This document shows, in pieces, positions 34,857 through 44,042 of a DNA stretch of 64,000 nt. Both the position numbers and the translations under genes were made by a program. The notes below the pieces were generated by a model, which saw only the letters and a program-made list of their open reading frames with translations, was not told where the DNA came from and ran no database searches. Origin of the DNA: Oceanobacillus damuensis. GTDB lineage: Bacteria; Bacillota; Bacilli; Bacillales; Amphibacillaceae. The stretch is from positions 165,614-229,613 of the forward strand of contig NZ_LQNF01000005.1 in NCBI RefSeq assembly GCF_001618145.1, in the 5' to 3' direction. How positions within the stretch are numbered: position 1 is the first letter of the stretch; each line of letters starts with the position of its first letter.

Positions 34857-35390
34857 ATGAAAACCGGGAAAAAAATGTCTTCTTCTAACAGACAGCAACT
34901 TATTATAGAAATGCTGAAAGGAGCAAAGAGGCCAATCAGTGGCAGTGATTTTGCCAGTAAAGCCAATGTATCAAGACAGGTAATCGTCCAGGATGTTTCC
35001 ATTTTGAAAGCAAAAAATGAACCGATTATTGCAACCAGCCAAGGGTATCTCTATCTGAAGGATGAAAAGGATGATGTACTTGAGCGTACTGTAATCGCTT
35101 GTAAACATGAAGCTGAACAAACACTGAAAGAACTATACCTCATCGTCGATCACGGTGTCACCATTAAGGATGTGAAGGTGGAGCACGCTGTATACGGTGA
35201 CTTGACCGCTTCCATCTGCGTCGGCAACCGAAAAGAAGCAGACCAATTTCTTGAAAAAATAAACGCTTCCGATACCTCCTACCTATCTTCTTTAACAGAT
35301 GGCGTACATCTTCACACACTTGAAGCCGACTCCATGGACAAAATCGAAGCCGCCTGCCAAGACCTGAAAAAAGCAGGGATAATGATATAG
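34857..35390 (+). CDS. niaR: NAD biosynthesis repressor NiaR (YrxA)-like
   Basis: 177 residues: an N-terminal winged-helix HTH (about 10-70: RQQLIIEMLKGAKRPISGSDFASKANVSRQVIVQDVSILK) and a 3H domain (about 75-177) with its conserved histidines in CKHEAEQTL, IVDHGVTI, VEHAVYGDLTA and HLHTLEAD. NiaR proteins repress NAD synthesis and uptake genes when nicotinate is present. AAGGAGG lies before the ATG. It is divergent from nadC-TRAP, which makes that operon its probable target. Confidence 0.92.
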   Translation: MKTGKKMSSSNRQQLIIEMLKGAKRPISGSDFASKANVSRQVIVQDVSILKAKNEPIIATSQGYLYLKDEKDDVLERTVIACKHEAEQTLKELYLIVDHGVTIKDVKVEHAVYGDLTASICVGNRKEADQFLEKINASDTSYLSSLTDGVHLHTLEADSMDKIEAACQDLKKAGIMI

Positions 35391-35392
35391 GA

Positions 35393-35421
35393 GTGCCTGT
35401 CACTCCCCGAGTTTTGTCGAA
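35393..35421 (+). repeat. Dispersed 3'-end repeat copy
   Basis: GTGCCTGTCACTCCCCGAG then TTTTGTCGAA. Starts 2 bases after the niaR stop, same orientation. Confidence 0.85.
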
Positions 35422-35561
35422 ATTTGTTGAATATAGGTGAGAAGCTGTCCAGATTGAAATTTTCTAATTTTAATGAAATAATAGATATATTATCTTTATT
35501 GGATTAATCAGGTTAATGAATGAAGCGTACTGTACACGAATCCATGGACTGGAGGTTGGCA

Positions 35562-36698
35562 ATGAAATTATCAGATCTAAATACAATGCCAGAGAGAAAG
35601 GAATTGTTATCTCAAACAGTAGAGGCTTTTTCCCAACGCGCCATGCAGCATGATGAAAACGGCACGTTCCCTTTCGAAAATTTTGAGGACTTAAAAACAA
35701 TCGGCTATCCGTCATTAACAGTCCCAAAAGAATATGGTGGTGGGGGAATCTCTTTATCCGAAATGCTTCACTATCAGGAAATTATCGGGAAAGCGGACGG
35801 TTCAACCGCACTTTCCATCGGTTGGCATATGGGACTCATGAAACACCTTGGAGAAAATAACACTTGGCAGAAGGAAATCTATGCAGAAGTAGCCCAAAAT
35901 GTAGTCCATACAGGTGCATTATTGAACGCTGCTGCCTCTGAGCCTGCTACTGGAAGCCCGACCCGTGGGGGTAAGCCCGAAACTTACGCGAGGGAAGTTA
36001 GTGACGGCTGGATTATCAATGGAAGGAAAACCTTTACAACCCTCTCCCCTATTCTCGATTATTTTATTGTCAGTGCATCGATTGATGGAGAGGATCAGGT
36101 TGGAAATTTTCTGATCAAGCGTGAGCGTGCTGGCGTCAAAGTGGATGAAACATGGGATTCGATTGCAATGCGTGGCACTGGCAGTCATGATCTTGTGCTG
36201 GAAAATGTTCATCTGGACAAAGAGGACCTCGTCGAGCGTTTAACTTCCGGTAAAAAGAAACCTGCCGGCTGGCTGTTGCATATACCAGCATGCTATCTTG
36301 GAATTGCCAGCGCTGCCCAGGAGTATGCCAAACAGTTCGCAACAAGCTATTCACCAAACAGTATTCAGGGAACGATATCTGATTTGCCGAACGTAAAGCA
36401 AAAGCTTGGAGAAATCGAATTGAAGATGATAGAGTCAAGGTATTTTCTCTATGGAGTAGCTGAAAAATGGGACCAAATCGATGAGCAGACAAAGGATGCA
36501 ATGGGACCCGAACTTGGAGCGGCAAAATTATCTGCAGTCAATAAGGCTGTCGAAGTGGTCGACTTAGCAATGCGTATCGTTGGGGCAAGAAGCCTTTCCG
36601 CCAAAAACCCGCTTCAGCGCTATTATCGTGATGTTCGGGCAGGCCTTCACAATCCCCCGATGGATGACATGACGATTATGCAGCTGGCAGGAAAATAA
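35562..36698 (+). CDS. Acyl-CoA dehydrogenase family protein (YdbM-like)
   Basis: 378 residues, normal for the family. Segments include VPKEYGGGGISLSEM near residue 60, ALSIGWHMGLMKHLGEN, TGALLNAAASEPATGSPTRGGKPETYAR, the FAD-contact WIINGRKTFTTLSP, DSIAMRGTGSHDLVLENVHL and the C-terminal VRAGLHNPPMDDMTI. It uses FAD and resembles B. subtilis YdbM; its acyl substrate is unknown. ATG 35562 has GGAGG at 6 bases; fourteen upstream codons are open without a ribosome site. A repeat begins one base after the stop. Confidence 0.87.
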   Translation: MKLSDLNTMPERKELLSQTVEAFSQRAMQHDENGTFPFENFEDLKTIGYPSLTVPKEYGGGGISLSEMLHYQEIIGKADGSTALSIGWHMGLMKHLGENNTWQKEIYAEVAQNVVHTGALLNAAASEPATGSPTRGGKPETYAREVSDGWIINGRKTFTTLSPILDYFIVSASIDGEDQVGNFLIKRERAGVKVDETWDSIAMRGTGSHDLVLENVHLDKEDLVERLTSGKKKPAGWLLHIPACYLGIASAAQEYAKQFATSYSPNSIQGTISDLPNVKQKLGEIELKMIESRYFLYGVAEKWDQIDEQTKDAMGPELGAAKLSAVNKAVEVVDLAMRIVGARSLSAKNPLQRYYRDVRAGLHNPPMDDMTIMQLAGK

Positions 36699-36699
36699 T

Positions 36700-36729
36700 G
36701 GTGCCTGTCACTCCCCGAAATTTGTCGAA
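36700..36729 (+). repeat. Dispersed 3'-end repeat copy
   Basis: GGTGCCTGTCACTCCCCG then AAATTTGTCGAA, starting one base after the acyl-CoA dehydrogenase stop. Confidence 0.85.
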
Positions 36730-36787
36730 TAGTGTTCTTTCATTTATCTCGAGGAAAGTGAGCAGCACTTTCACAATTGCATGCGTA

Positions 36788-36818
36788 AAACCAGGCTAGC
36801 GTTAGCCTGGTTTTTTTT
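36788..36818 (+). terminator. Strong intrinsic terminator
   Basis: AAACCAGGCTA and TAGCCTGGTTT arms, 4-base loop, eight T. It lies about 90 bases after the acyl-CoA dehydrogenase stop, beyond the repeat, so that repeat is transcribed. Confidence 0.88.
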
Positions 36819-36907
36819 ATAGTTCCCTTCAATTAGAAGCGTGTATACTGTTAAGTAAGCAAAATAAATAGGAAGGGAAATGAAGCTCCCCGATCGACTG
36901 ACTTTTT

Positions 36908-37162
36908 CTAATATCCGCCGTATCCATAACCAGGAGAAAAAGGATATATTGGATAATAAGGGTACGAATAGTAAGGATACGGGTAAAAATAAGGTGGGAA
37001 GAACGGAAAAAACGGTCTTGGTCTCGGCCGAGGTCTAGGATAAAAGGATGGAGCATAAGACGGCTGGAATAGCCTTTCCTCTTCTGGGCCTGCTTGATTA
37101 ACTTCGGCAAACCCGTTTTGCAATGCGATAGGTTCTTCAGGATTAATCTCTTGATGGTTCAA
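36908..37162 (-). CDS. Small Pro/Tyr/Phe-rich protein, possible spore-coat protein
   Basis: 84 residues. The first half is acidic (NHQEINPEEPIALQNGFAEV), the second is FYPRPRPRPRPFFPFFPPYF and YPYYSYPYYPIYPFSPGYGYGGY, a composition common in coat and outer spore proteins. A longer frame from ATG 37177 contains GGAGG as codons 2-3; that GGAGG is 8 bases before TTG 37162, so I take TTG as the true start. No signal peptide. Function unknown. Confidence 0.6.
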   Translation of the reverse strand: MNHQEINPEEPIALQNGFAEVNQAGPEEERLFQPSYAPSFYPRPRPRPRPFFPFFPPYFYPYPYYSYPYYPIYPFSPGYGYGGY

Positions 37163-37410
37163 AATACTAACCTCCATTATAAAAATATTTACTCTGTATC
37201 CTATTCAAAATTCAGCATATGGAGTAAGTCCAACCCTGTTTTATCGTTTTTTCAATTATCCTTCAAATCCAGCATTTTGTGTAGCCTAGCTTTGCGCGTA
37301 GTTTATTTTTGCACTTCCCCACATGGCTTCCATTATAATAACCTACAGGCATTTCGTCCCTGACATTTTTTTGGATATTCTTCAATAATTGCTAATTCAC
37401 TGCATTCCAT

Positions 37411-38355
37411 CTAGTTCACAAGATTCTTCAATTCCTTGCCAGCAGCAAACCTCTTAAGATTTTCAAAAGCCCCGTCTCCAATCCGCTCGATTGCTTCATA
37501 CGTAGCGGCGCCGATATGTGGAGTGGCTATAACATTAGGCAATGTTGCCAGTTCGCTTGTCGTTGGTTCATCAATGAATACGTCAAGTCCTGCACCACTT
37601 ATTTGGTTATTTTTTAACGCTTCTGTCAGCGCATCTTCATCAACTAACCCACCGCGGGAAATATTGATTAGAATTGCAGTGGATTTCATGAATCCCAATG
37701 TTTCCTTGTTAATCAATTTCCGGGTTTTTTCGTTGAGATTTGTACTGACAATAATGATATCTGATGTTGATAGAAGTTCTTCCAGCTCAACGAATCTTAC
37801 ATTTAATTTTTTTGCTGACTCATAATCTTTATGATTTCCAAAGGCATTTATTTCCATATTGAATCCATTGGCACGCCTTGCGATCGCTTTGCCAATATTT
37901 CCGAAACCGATGATTCCGATTCTCTTCTGAAAAATTTCATGGCCCATCGATAATTCCCAATGACCTGATTTTATTTCCTGATTTTTTTGTGTGATTTGAC
38001 GTGCAGCACTGAGCATCAAACCGAATGCATGATCAGCGACTGCCTCCGAATTCTGACCTGGTACATTTGTAACTGGAATTCCTTTTTGCCGTGCATAGAT
38101 ATGGTCGATATTGTCGTAGCCTGAGCCAAATTTCATAATATATTTCAGATTCACAGCTGCATCAATAATTTCTTTATCGATTTTTACAACCGCTACGACA
38201 ATGACATTAATATCTGCCACTTCTTTCTTTAATGCATCTTTTTCAATTCCCTGATCAGTTAAAAGAACTTTGACTTCCCCCAATGATCTTGCATCATCGA
38301 GAAATTTAGGATTTGCCTCAATAAAAGCATCACGCAGCATAAATAACATTTTCAT
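37411..38355 (-). CDS. D-isomer 2-hydroxyacid dehydrogenase
   Basis: 314 residues. NAD-binding motif GIIGFGNIGKAIARRANGF (about 145-165), catalytic arginine in NISRGGLVDEDAL, glutamate in DVFIDEPTT and histidine in ATPHIGAATYEA. The N-terminal substrate domain has MKFGSGYDNIDHIYARQKGIPVTNVPG. No ACT domain, so it is not a typical SerA; substrate uncertain (phosphoglycerate-like or glyoxylate/hydroxypyruvate). ATG 38355 follows GGGGGAG. Confidence 0.88.
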   Translation of the reverse strand: MKMLFMLRDAFIEANPKFLDDARSLGEVKVLLTDQGIEKDALKKEVADINVIVVAVVKIDKEIIDAAVNLKYIMKFGSGYDNIDHIYARQKGIPVTNVPGQNSEAVADHAFGLMLSAARQITQKNQEIKSGHWELSMGHEIFQKRIGIIGFGNIGKAIARRANGFNMEINAFGNHKDYESAKKLNVRFVELEELLSTSDIIIVSTNLNEKTRKLINKETLGFMKSTAILINISRGGLVDEDALTEALKNNQISGAGLDVFIDEPTTSELATLPNVIATPHIGAATYEAIERIGDGAFENLKRFAAGKELKNLVN

Positions 38356-38438
38356 ATGGTTCTCCCCCAAACAATAAATTACCACTAATTAACGAAATTT
38401 TTTTATATGTATCGGTAATAGTTTACATGAAAATTTAT

Positions 38439-38497
38439 AAACCGAACAGTGCCAGGCACTGTTCGGTTTTCGACAAATTTCGGGGAGTGACAGGCAC
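38439..38497 (-). repeat. Complete dispersed 3'-end repeat copy with hairpin
   Basis: Minus strand: GTGCCTGTCACTCCCCG, AAATTTGTCGAA, then the ACCGAACAGTGCCTGGCACT hairpin and GTTCGGTTT. It begins one base after the rocD stop and probably terminates rocD. Confidence 0.88.
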
Positions 38498-38498
38498 T

Positions 38499-39698
38499 TT
38501 ATTTAGAAAGGACTTTGGTAATTTTTTCGATTGCCCAGTCAAGTTCTTTTTCGGTAATAACCAGTGGCGGTGCAAAGCGGATTGTGTTTTCATGCGTTTC
38601 TTTGCACAGTACGCCTTCTTTTTTCAATTGCTCACAGTACGCACGAACGGGTCTGTCGAACTCAACGCCAATAAACAGGCCACGTGCACGGATTTCTATT
38701 AATCCCGGGTTATCAATGGAACGTAATGCTTTTGCAAAGTATTCACCCATATCGAGTGATTTTTGCACTAATTTTTCTTCTTCAATCACTTCAATCGCTG
38801 CAAGGGATACGGCACATGCTAAAGGATTTCCTCCAAAAGTGGAACCGTGTGAACCTGGGGTGAATACATCCATGATATCTTTATTGGCTGCAATGGCAGA
38901 TACCGGAAAAACACCGCCGCCTAATGCTTTACCCATTACATAGATGTCAGGTACAACGTTTTCCCATTCACAGGCAAACATTTTTCCAGTACGTGCAAAA
39001 CCTGTTTGCACCTCATCTGCGATAAACAGTACATTATTTTCCGAACAGATTTCACGGACAGCTTTTAAGTAGCCTTCAGGTGGGATGATAATACCTGCTT
39101 CCCCTTGAATTGGCTCCACTATAACAGCAGCCGTGTTAGGTGTAATTGCCTCACGGATTGCATCTGCATTGCCGAACGCAACCTTTTTGATGCCTGGCAC
39201 GAATGGTCCGTAATGTTTGGTTGCCCCAGGGTCATCAGATAGGGAAATCGAATTGATGGAACGACCGTGGAAATTTCCTTTTGCAGCAATAATTTCCGCT
39301 TTATTGTCTGCAACACCCTTTACTTCATATGCCCAGCGTCGAGCTGCTTTAATCGCTGTTTCAACAGCCTCCACGCCCGTATTCATTGGCAGAACTTTAT
39401 CTTTTGCGGTAAGTTCGGCCACTCGCTTCGTCCAAGGTCCAAGCAATTCATTATGGAAGGCACGTGATGTCAATGTTACTTTGTCTGCCTGATCTTTCAA
39501 CGCTCCGATAATTTTCGGATGACGATGTCCCTGATTCAAGGCAGAATAGGCACTTAACATATCCATATATTGATTACCTTCAGGGTCTTTCACCCATACA
39601 CCTTCCGCTTCAGCAATTACGATTGGAAGCGGATGGTAGTTATGTGCTCCATAATAATCGGTTTGTTCGATAATTTCGTTTGAGCTTGTAGTTGTCAT
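38499..39698 (-). CDS. rocD: Ornithine aminotransferase
   Basis: 399 residues, full length. RocD converts ornithine and 2-oxoglutarate to glutamate-semialdehyde and glutamate with PLP. Motifs: [73 protein letters not shown] and the PLP lysine in [15 protein letters not shown]. The sequence follows Bacillus RocD closely. AAGGAGG precedes the ATG. Other roc genes are not adjacent. The stop abuts a complete repeat. Confidence 0.95.
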   Translation of the reverse strand: MTTTSSNEIIEQTDYYGAHNYHPLPIVIAEAEGVWVKDPEGNQYMDMLSAYSALNQGHRHPKIIGALKDQADKVTLTSRAFHNELLGPWTKRVAELTAKDKVLPMNTGVEAVETAIKAARRWAYEVKGVADNKAEIIAAKGNFHGRSINSISLSDDPGATKHYGPFVPGIKKVAFGNADAIREAITPNTAAVIVEPIQGEAGIIIPPEGYLKAVREICSENNVLFIADEVQTGFARTGKMFACEWENVVPDIYVMGKALGGGVFPVSAIAANKDIMDVFTPGSHGSTFGGNPLACAVSLAAIEVIEEEKLVQKSLDMGEYFAKALRSIDNPGLIEIRARGLFIGVEFDRPVRAYCEQLKKEGVLCKETHENTIRFAPPLVITEKELDWAIEKITKVLSK

Positions 39699-39791
39699 AC
39701 AGCATTCCTCCTTGAAATGTCATTAATGAATCAATATGAACGATATATATATCCAGTATACTACATTTCAAATGACGTTTGGTGCCCGTTC

Positions 39792-39831
39792 GGTGCCTGT
39801 CACTCCCCGGTTTTTGGCGGAATTTGTCGAA
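39792..39831 (+). repeat. Dispersed repeat copy
   Basis: GGTGCCTGTCACTCCCCGG, TTTTTGGCGG, AATTTGTCGAA. It lies upstream of rocD on the opposite strand. GGTGCCCGTTC, just before it, may be a remnant of another copy. Confidence 0.85.
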
Positions 39832-39844
39832 AGTTTTGTTGTGA

Positions 39845-39890
39845 ACAAAAAAACCTTCTCCAGTTTCATTTGAAACCATTAGAAAAGGTT
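39845..39890 (-). terminator. Macrodomain gene terminator
   Basis: AACCTTTTC and GAGAAGGTT arms enclosing a smaller GTTTC/GAAAC stem; followed by TTTTTTT on the minus strand. Confidence 0.75.
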
Positions 39891-39918
39891 AATTTATTTC
39901 ACTCTTTTTCAAGTGAAA

Positions 39919-40473
39919 TTATTCTTCCAATATTATTTTCAAAGCCTCTCTATATACCTCATAATCCCTTTCGGAAAACAGTGTCAGAACAACATCTCCG
40001 AATTCATTGCTTTCCAGATAGTTTACGATAGTCTGCAGAGCTGTCTCCGAGGCCTGATCAATCGGGTAGCGATATACTCCTGTTGAAATGGAAGGAAAGG
40101 AAATGCTGTTGATTTTCTTTACTTTGGCAAGTTCTAACGCATTTCGATAACAATTGGCAAGCAGTTCTTCTTCGGTATCAGGATTCTCCTGCCACACAGG
40201 TCCGACTGTATGAATGACATATTCAGCCGGGAGATTGTAGCCAGAAGTGATGACTACCTCACCTGTTGGCAGTTCTTCCCCTTTCAATTCTTCCTGGCGA
40301 ATTTTTTTACATTCCTCAACCAATTCTTCTCCAGCAGCACGATGGATTGCACCATCAACTCCGCCACCACCAAGGAGAGTTCCATTTGCAGCGTTGACAA
40401 TAGCCTTTGTCTTTTGTTTTGTTATATCACCGATCATCAATTCGAGCGAGTTGCCATTTATATCGACTTTCAT
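39919..40473 (-). CDS. Macrodomain protein (O-acetyl-ADP-ribose deacetylase-like)
   Basis: 184 residues forming one macrodomain. The ADP-ribose pocket is seen in IVNAANGTLLGGGGVDGAIHRAAG (about 25-48) and FPSISTGVYRYP (about 138-149), as in E. coli YmdB. Members remove acetyl or ADP-ribosyl groups from O-acetyl-ADP-ribose or modified proteins. Ribosome site GAAAGGAGG lies upstream of the ATG. No ADP-ribosyltransferase or sirtuin gene is adjacent. Confidence 0.9.
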   Translation of the reverse strand: MKVDINGNSLELMIGDITKQKTKAIVNAANGTLLGGGGVDGAIHRAAGEELVEECKKIRQEELKGEELPTGEVVITSGYNLPAEYVIHTVGPVWQENPDTEEELLANCYRNALELAKVKKINSISFPSISTGVYRYPIDQASETALQTIVNYLESNEFGDVVLTLFSERDYEVYREALKIILEE

Positions 40474-40558
40474 TTGATTTGCCTCCTTTCAAGAAATTTA
40501 ACCGCCTAAAACAGAAAATGTCTCTATTGAATACATATAACCGATATTAAACCAGAAT

Positions 40559-40628
40559 AAACCGAACAGCACTCACCACTGTTCGGTTTTCGACATTTTT
40601 CGAGCTATTTCGGGAAGTGACAGGCACC
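40559..40628 (-). repeat. Complete dispersed repeat overlapping the SNF2 gene 3' end
   Basis: Minus strand: GGTGCCTGTCACTTCCCG, AAATAGCTCGAA, AAATGTCGAA, then an ACCGAACAG...CTGTTCGGT hairpin. The first 24 bases encode the last codons and stop of the helicase. Confidence 0.85.
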
Positions 40629-43600
40629 CAACAAATCGCGGATGTCTTCTTCTGTGAGGGTGGTGGCTGTTTTGTCCTCCGGGTCGATGATTTCTTCGAT
40701 CAGATGGCGTTTCTTTTCCTGCAGCTCATTCATCTTTTCCTCGATGGTCCCCTTGGAAAGAAGTTTAATGACCTGGACGGTATTTTGTTGCCCAATTCGG
40801 TGTGCCCGGTCTGCTGCCTGCTCCTCGACAGCAGGATTCCACCATAAGTCATATAAAATTACCGTATCGGCTCCCGTCAGATTAAGCCCGGTCCCTCCTG
40901 CTTTCAATGAAATCAGAAAGATATCCCTTTCTCCCTCATTAAATCGGTTGCACGTCTCAACTCGCTGTGCTGAGGGAGTTTGCCCGTCCAGATAAAAGAA
41001 TGACCTTCCCTGAGCCGTCAGTTCCCTGCCTATGATTCCAAGCATCTTTGTAAACTGCGAAAACACAAGTACCCTCCGTCCCGAAAGTCTGGCTTCTTCC
41101 AATATTCGCAGCAGCTGATCAAATTTAGCGGATTTCCCTTCATAACCATCCACAAACAATGCGGGATGACAGCAGATCTGCCGTAGTCTGGTGAGCCCTG
41201 CGAGAATTCTGATCCGGTTTTTTCGAATGGTGTTTTTATCCAGATGCTTAAGCGTTTTATGACGCAGCTTGGCCAGGTACGCAGCATATAATGTCTTCTG
41301 CTCCGGCAGCAGATCTGCATATTCCGTATACTCTATTTTTTCAAGAAGCTCCCCTATGACATCTTCCTTCACACGACGCAGCAGGAACGGACGAATCCGT
41401 CGAGCTATTTTTCCCCTCGTTAAGTTACTGTATTCTTTCAGTCCGCCGAATAGTTCCGGAAAAACAATATGGAAAATCGACCATAATTCTTCCGGCGTAT
41501 TTTCCACCGGTGTACCAGTCATGGCAAAACGATGGTCTGCCTGTACTTTTTTAACGGCTCTTGCCGTTTGTGTTGCAGGATTTTTGAATGCCTGTGCCTC
41601 ATCGAAAAATACCGTATGGAAATTTTGTTTCGCAAACCAGTCGATATCACTGCGCAACAATGGATACGAAGTGATCAGTACATCTGTCTCCGATAGATCC
41701 TGCTGCAGTTTTTTCCTTGCCGTACGATTACCATCGATCACAATGGCCTGAACCTCAGGTGCAAACTTCATGAGTTCATTCAGCCAGTTGTATGTAACCG
41801 ATGAAGGACATACAATCAGCACAGGCAGGCTATTCGACCGGATCTCCTGAAGCTCGGAAACAATATACGTTATACTTTGCAACGTTTTTCCAAGCCCCAT
41901 ATCGTCCGCTAAAATACCGCCAAACCCATAGTTTGCCAGAGTTTTCATCCAGCGGTACCCCTGTTTCTGATAATCCCTTAGCACAGTATCCAAATTTGGA
42001 GGTACGTGAAACGCCAACTGATCAGGATTAAGAAGCCCTTCCAAAAACTCCCGGAAAGACTCTTCCAAAGAAAACGTCTCCTTTTCAGCTGACATATCTA
42101 TCAGCTGCAGCCCCTTCGTCAATGGAACATTCAACCCTTGTGCCAAATCATCCTCCTGTACCGGTACAGCAAGGAGAAAGCGCTGTATTTCCTCCATTTC
42201 TCTTGTTTCCAATGACATCAGAGAACCATTCTTCAAACGGTAATACTTACGTTTTTCCTCCATCGCCTCGAGTAAATTACGGATTTCCTTTTCCGGAAAG
42301 CCTTCCATTTCAAATTTAAATTCCAGCCAGTTTGTACGCTCCCGCTGATGCTTCACCCTGATTTTTGGGCGTGACGGGGGTTTAAGAATCCTGTTTCTCA
42401 CGGCCGTTGTTGCGTAGATCTGTACAAGATGTTGAAGTTTGGGCAGTATATGATATAAAAAGTTATACTCAAGTTCTTCATTTTGAAAAAAGTAACCATT
42501 ATCCGTCTTGGCAAATGAACTTTCTTCCATTAACCCGAGAATTTCATGTTCTTTTTCTTCGTCACGAATAATCATCCTGCCTGTTCGTAACCCTCTATCT
42601 TCCAAAGGGTTAATCACAATCGTTTCATATTGGAACTCCAGTCCGGCGAGCAAGCGATTTTTTATTCTGTCAAGATAAAGCTTTGCCGTGAGCGGTGTCG
42701 TTTCAAATTGCTTCCTGACCGCACCGGAATATTGAACCTTCCCCATCTTTCTTAACCCAGGCACGATTTTTTCCAGAAAGAAATTCATTTGTTCTGCCGG
42801 AATGGGGATTTGATTGGCCCCTGATTTGGACAACATCTGCTTTAATTCAAAAAGACGCTGATTTTCCTCCTCTTTCAAAACCCATAATTTACCGTTAAAT
42901 AAAGCGGATCGGTAATTATGCAGTAAAACAAGTGAATCCATGCCTGCAACTTGCAGCAAATAGCCTTTCTTTTCTCCCTTGAAAAAATGAAATTCTAATG
43001 GAAGGCTCTCATCGACTACCTGCAGGCCTTCATATGTATTGCCATCATACTGCAATTTTACATTTGGCGCTTTGGTGAGCAATGGCTCAAGTCTCGTCCA
43101 TGCAGAGGGAGGTATCAGTAATAACGCTCCGCCAGGGTCGTCTCCATACCTGTCCTCGGTCAAAAATCGACTCGTTTTTTCATCATGTACCACTTGAATC
43201 AGCTGCCGGATTATCGCATCTGCTTCGTTCGTAAAGCAATGAAATAGTGGGTTGTAGCTGAACGAAGCAAATACCTTACTCTGCAACCCATGCTCCACAT
43301 CATGTAAAAATTCCCGGATATGCGGAACTTCCGACGACCCAATGCTTATTTCCATACCAAGTAAATAATCATCAGTTACCTTTACAGTCTTGCATAAAAA
43401 CTGTATGTCCAGTATGCTTCTTTGTTCAAAATGCTGTTGATGCCCGCTCCTGCTTACATGCTTATCGGTAAACAGCTCAAACAGTCCTTGTGTCAGTTTA
43501 TCACCTGGTACTGACTCAGTTGAAGCATCGAGTGTCTTTCCATGCCGCTGCTTGGCCTGTATCGCAAGTAAAACCGCCCCAATGTGCTGACAGTCTTTGG

Positions 43601-43826
43601 AAAAGGAGGCAAGTGATGGACAGCTGCAGGCAGCGCGAAAAGAACCATCGATATCCTTTTCAATCGTAACCTTAAAATCCTCAGCAGCAGATACGGTTGC
43701 CTTGACTTGATTTGTGTCATATATTTCAAAGGATACTTTATCATTGCGAAAAAAAGCCTCCCCTCTTTTGAAGGAGACCGCCCCACATCTGTCCATGATG
43801 ATTTTCTGATTGAGTTTGATATTCAA
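40605..43826 (-). CDS. SWIM zinc-finger SNF2-family helicase (YwqA-like)
   Basis: 1073 residues. An N-terminal SWIM finger shows CSCP...CQHIGA (about 67-85). A middle SNF2_N-bacterial region precedes the motor: motif I DDMGLGKTLQS (about 645), Ia VCPSSVTYNW, motif II FFDEAQAFKN, motif III MTGTPVENTPEELWS, then the C-terminal half with VFSQFTKMLGII, FYLDGQTPSAQR, LISLKAGGTGLNLTGADTVILYDLWWNPAVEEQAADRAHRIGQ. These are DNA translocases that remodel protein-DNA complexes. Start is TTG 43826 with AAGGAG at 8 bases. The last residues, ACHFPK, come from an inserted repeat. Role in the cell unknown. Confidence 0.92.
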   Translation of the reverse strand: MNIKLNQKIIMDRCGAVSFKRGEAFFRNDKVSFEIYDTNQVKATVSAAEDFKVTIEKDIDGSFRAACSCPSLASFSKDCQHIGAVLLAIQAKQRHGKTLDASTESVPGDKLTQGLFELFTDKHVSRSGHQQHFEQRSILDIQFLCKTVKVTDDYLLGMEISIGSSEVPHIREFLHDVEHGLQSKVFASFSYNPLFHCFTNEADAIIRQLIQVVHDEKTSRFLTEDRYGDDPGGALLLIPPSAWTRLEPLLTKAPNVKLQYDGNTYEGLQVVDESLPLEFHFFKGEKKGYLLQVAGMDSLVLLHNYRSALFNGKLWVLKEEENQRLFELKQMLSKSGANQIPIPAEQMNFFLEKIVPGLRKMGKVQYSGAVRKQFETTPLTAKLYLDRIKNRLLAGLEFQYETIVINPLEDRGLRTGRMIIRDEEKEHEILGLMEESSFAKTDNGYFFQNEELEYNFLYHILPKLQHLVQIYATTAVRNRILKPPSRPKIRVKHQRERTNWLEFKFEMEGFPEKEIRNLLEAMEEKRKYYRLKNGSLMSLETREMEEIQRFLLAVPVQEDDLAQGLNVPLTKGLQLIDMSAEKETFSLEESFREFLEGLLNPDQLAFHVPPNLDTVLRDYQKQGYRWMKTLANYGFGGILADDMGLGKTLQSITYIVSELQEIRSNSLPVLIVCPSSVTYNWLNELMKFAPEVQAIVIDGNRTARKKLQQDLSETDVLITSYPLLRSDIDWFAKQNFHTVFFDEAQAFKNPATQTARAVKKVQADHRFAMTGTPVENTPEELWSIFHIVFPELFGGLKEYSNLTRGKIARRIRPFLLRRVKEDVIGELLEKIEYTEYADLLPEQKTLYAAYLAKLRHKTLKHLDKNTIRKNRIRILAGLTRLRQICCHPALFVDGYEGKSAKFDQLLRILEEARLSGRRVLVFSQFTKMLGIIGRELTAQGRSFFYLDGQTPSAQRVETCNRFNEGERDIFLISLKAGGTGLNLTGADTVILYDLWWNPAVEEQAADRAHRIGQQNTVQVIKLLSKGTIEEKMNELQEKKRHLIEEIIDPEDKTATTLTEEDIRDLLGACHFPK

Positions 43827-43971
43827 TGGAGTTGCTCCTTTCTTAGGGGAATTTATTTACAGAAACCATTTAATTTTTATCGAAAAATATATTCCACTAT
43901 AGTATAGTATTAGTGGTGCAGTTATATTATAGCAAAGGATATGCATGAATTGCTAAAGGAGCGTCAATCAA

Positions 43972-43977
43972 ATGTAA
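43972..43977 (+). promoter_or_regulatory. Start-stop pair (ATG TAA) in the prfC leader
   Basis: ATG followed at once by TAA, with AAAGGAG about 10 bases before it and 65 bases before the prfC start. A 13-codon frame (MHELLKERQSNVR) from 43941 overlaps it. Could be a ribosome-stalling leader, or chance. Confidence 0.25.
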
Positions 43978-44042
43978 GATGAAAATCCCAAATTTATTGA
44001 AGCACACTTGTTATAGAAACTACAGGATAGAAGGGATTTTTT

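Noticed and set aside
39782..39792. GGTGCCCGTTC next to a repeat as a separate copy
   Set aside because: Too short and degenerate to count; noted only as a possible remnant.
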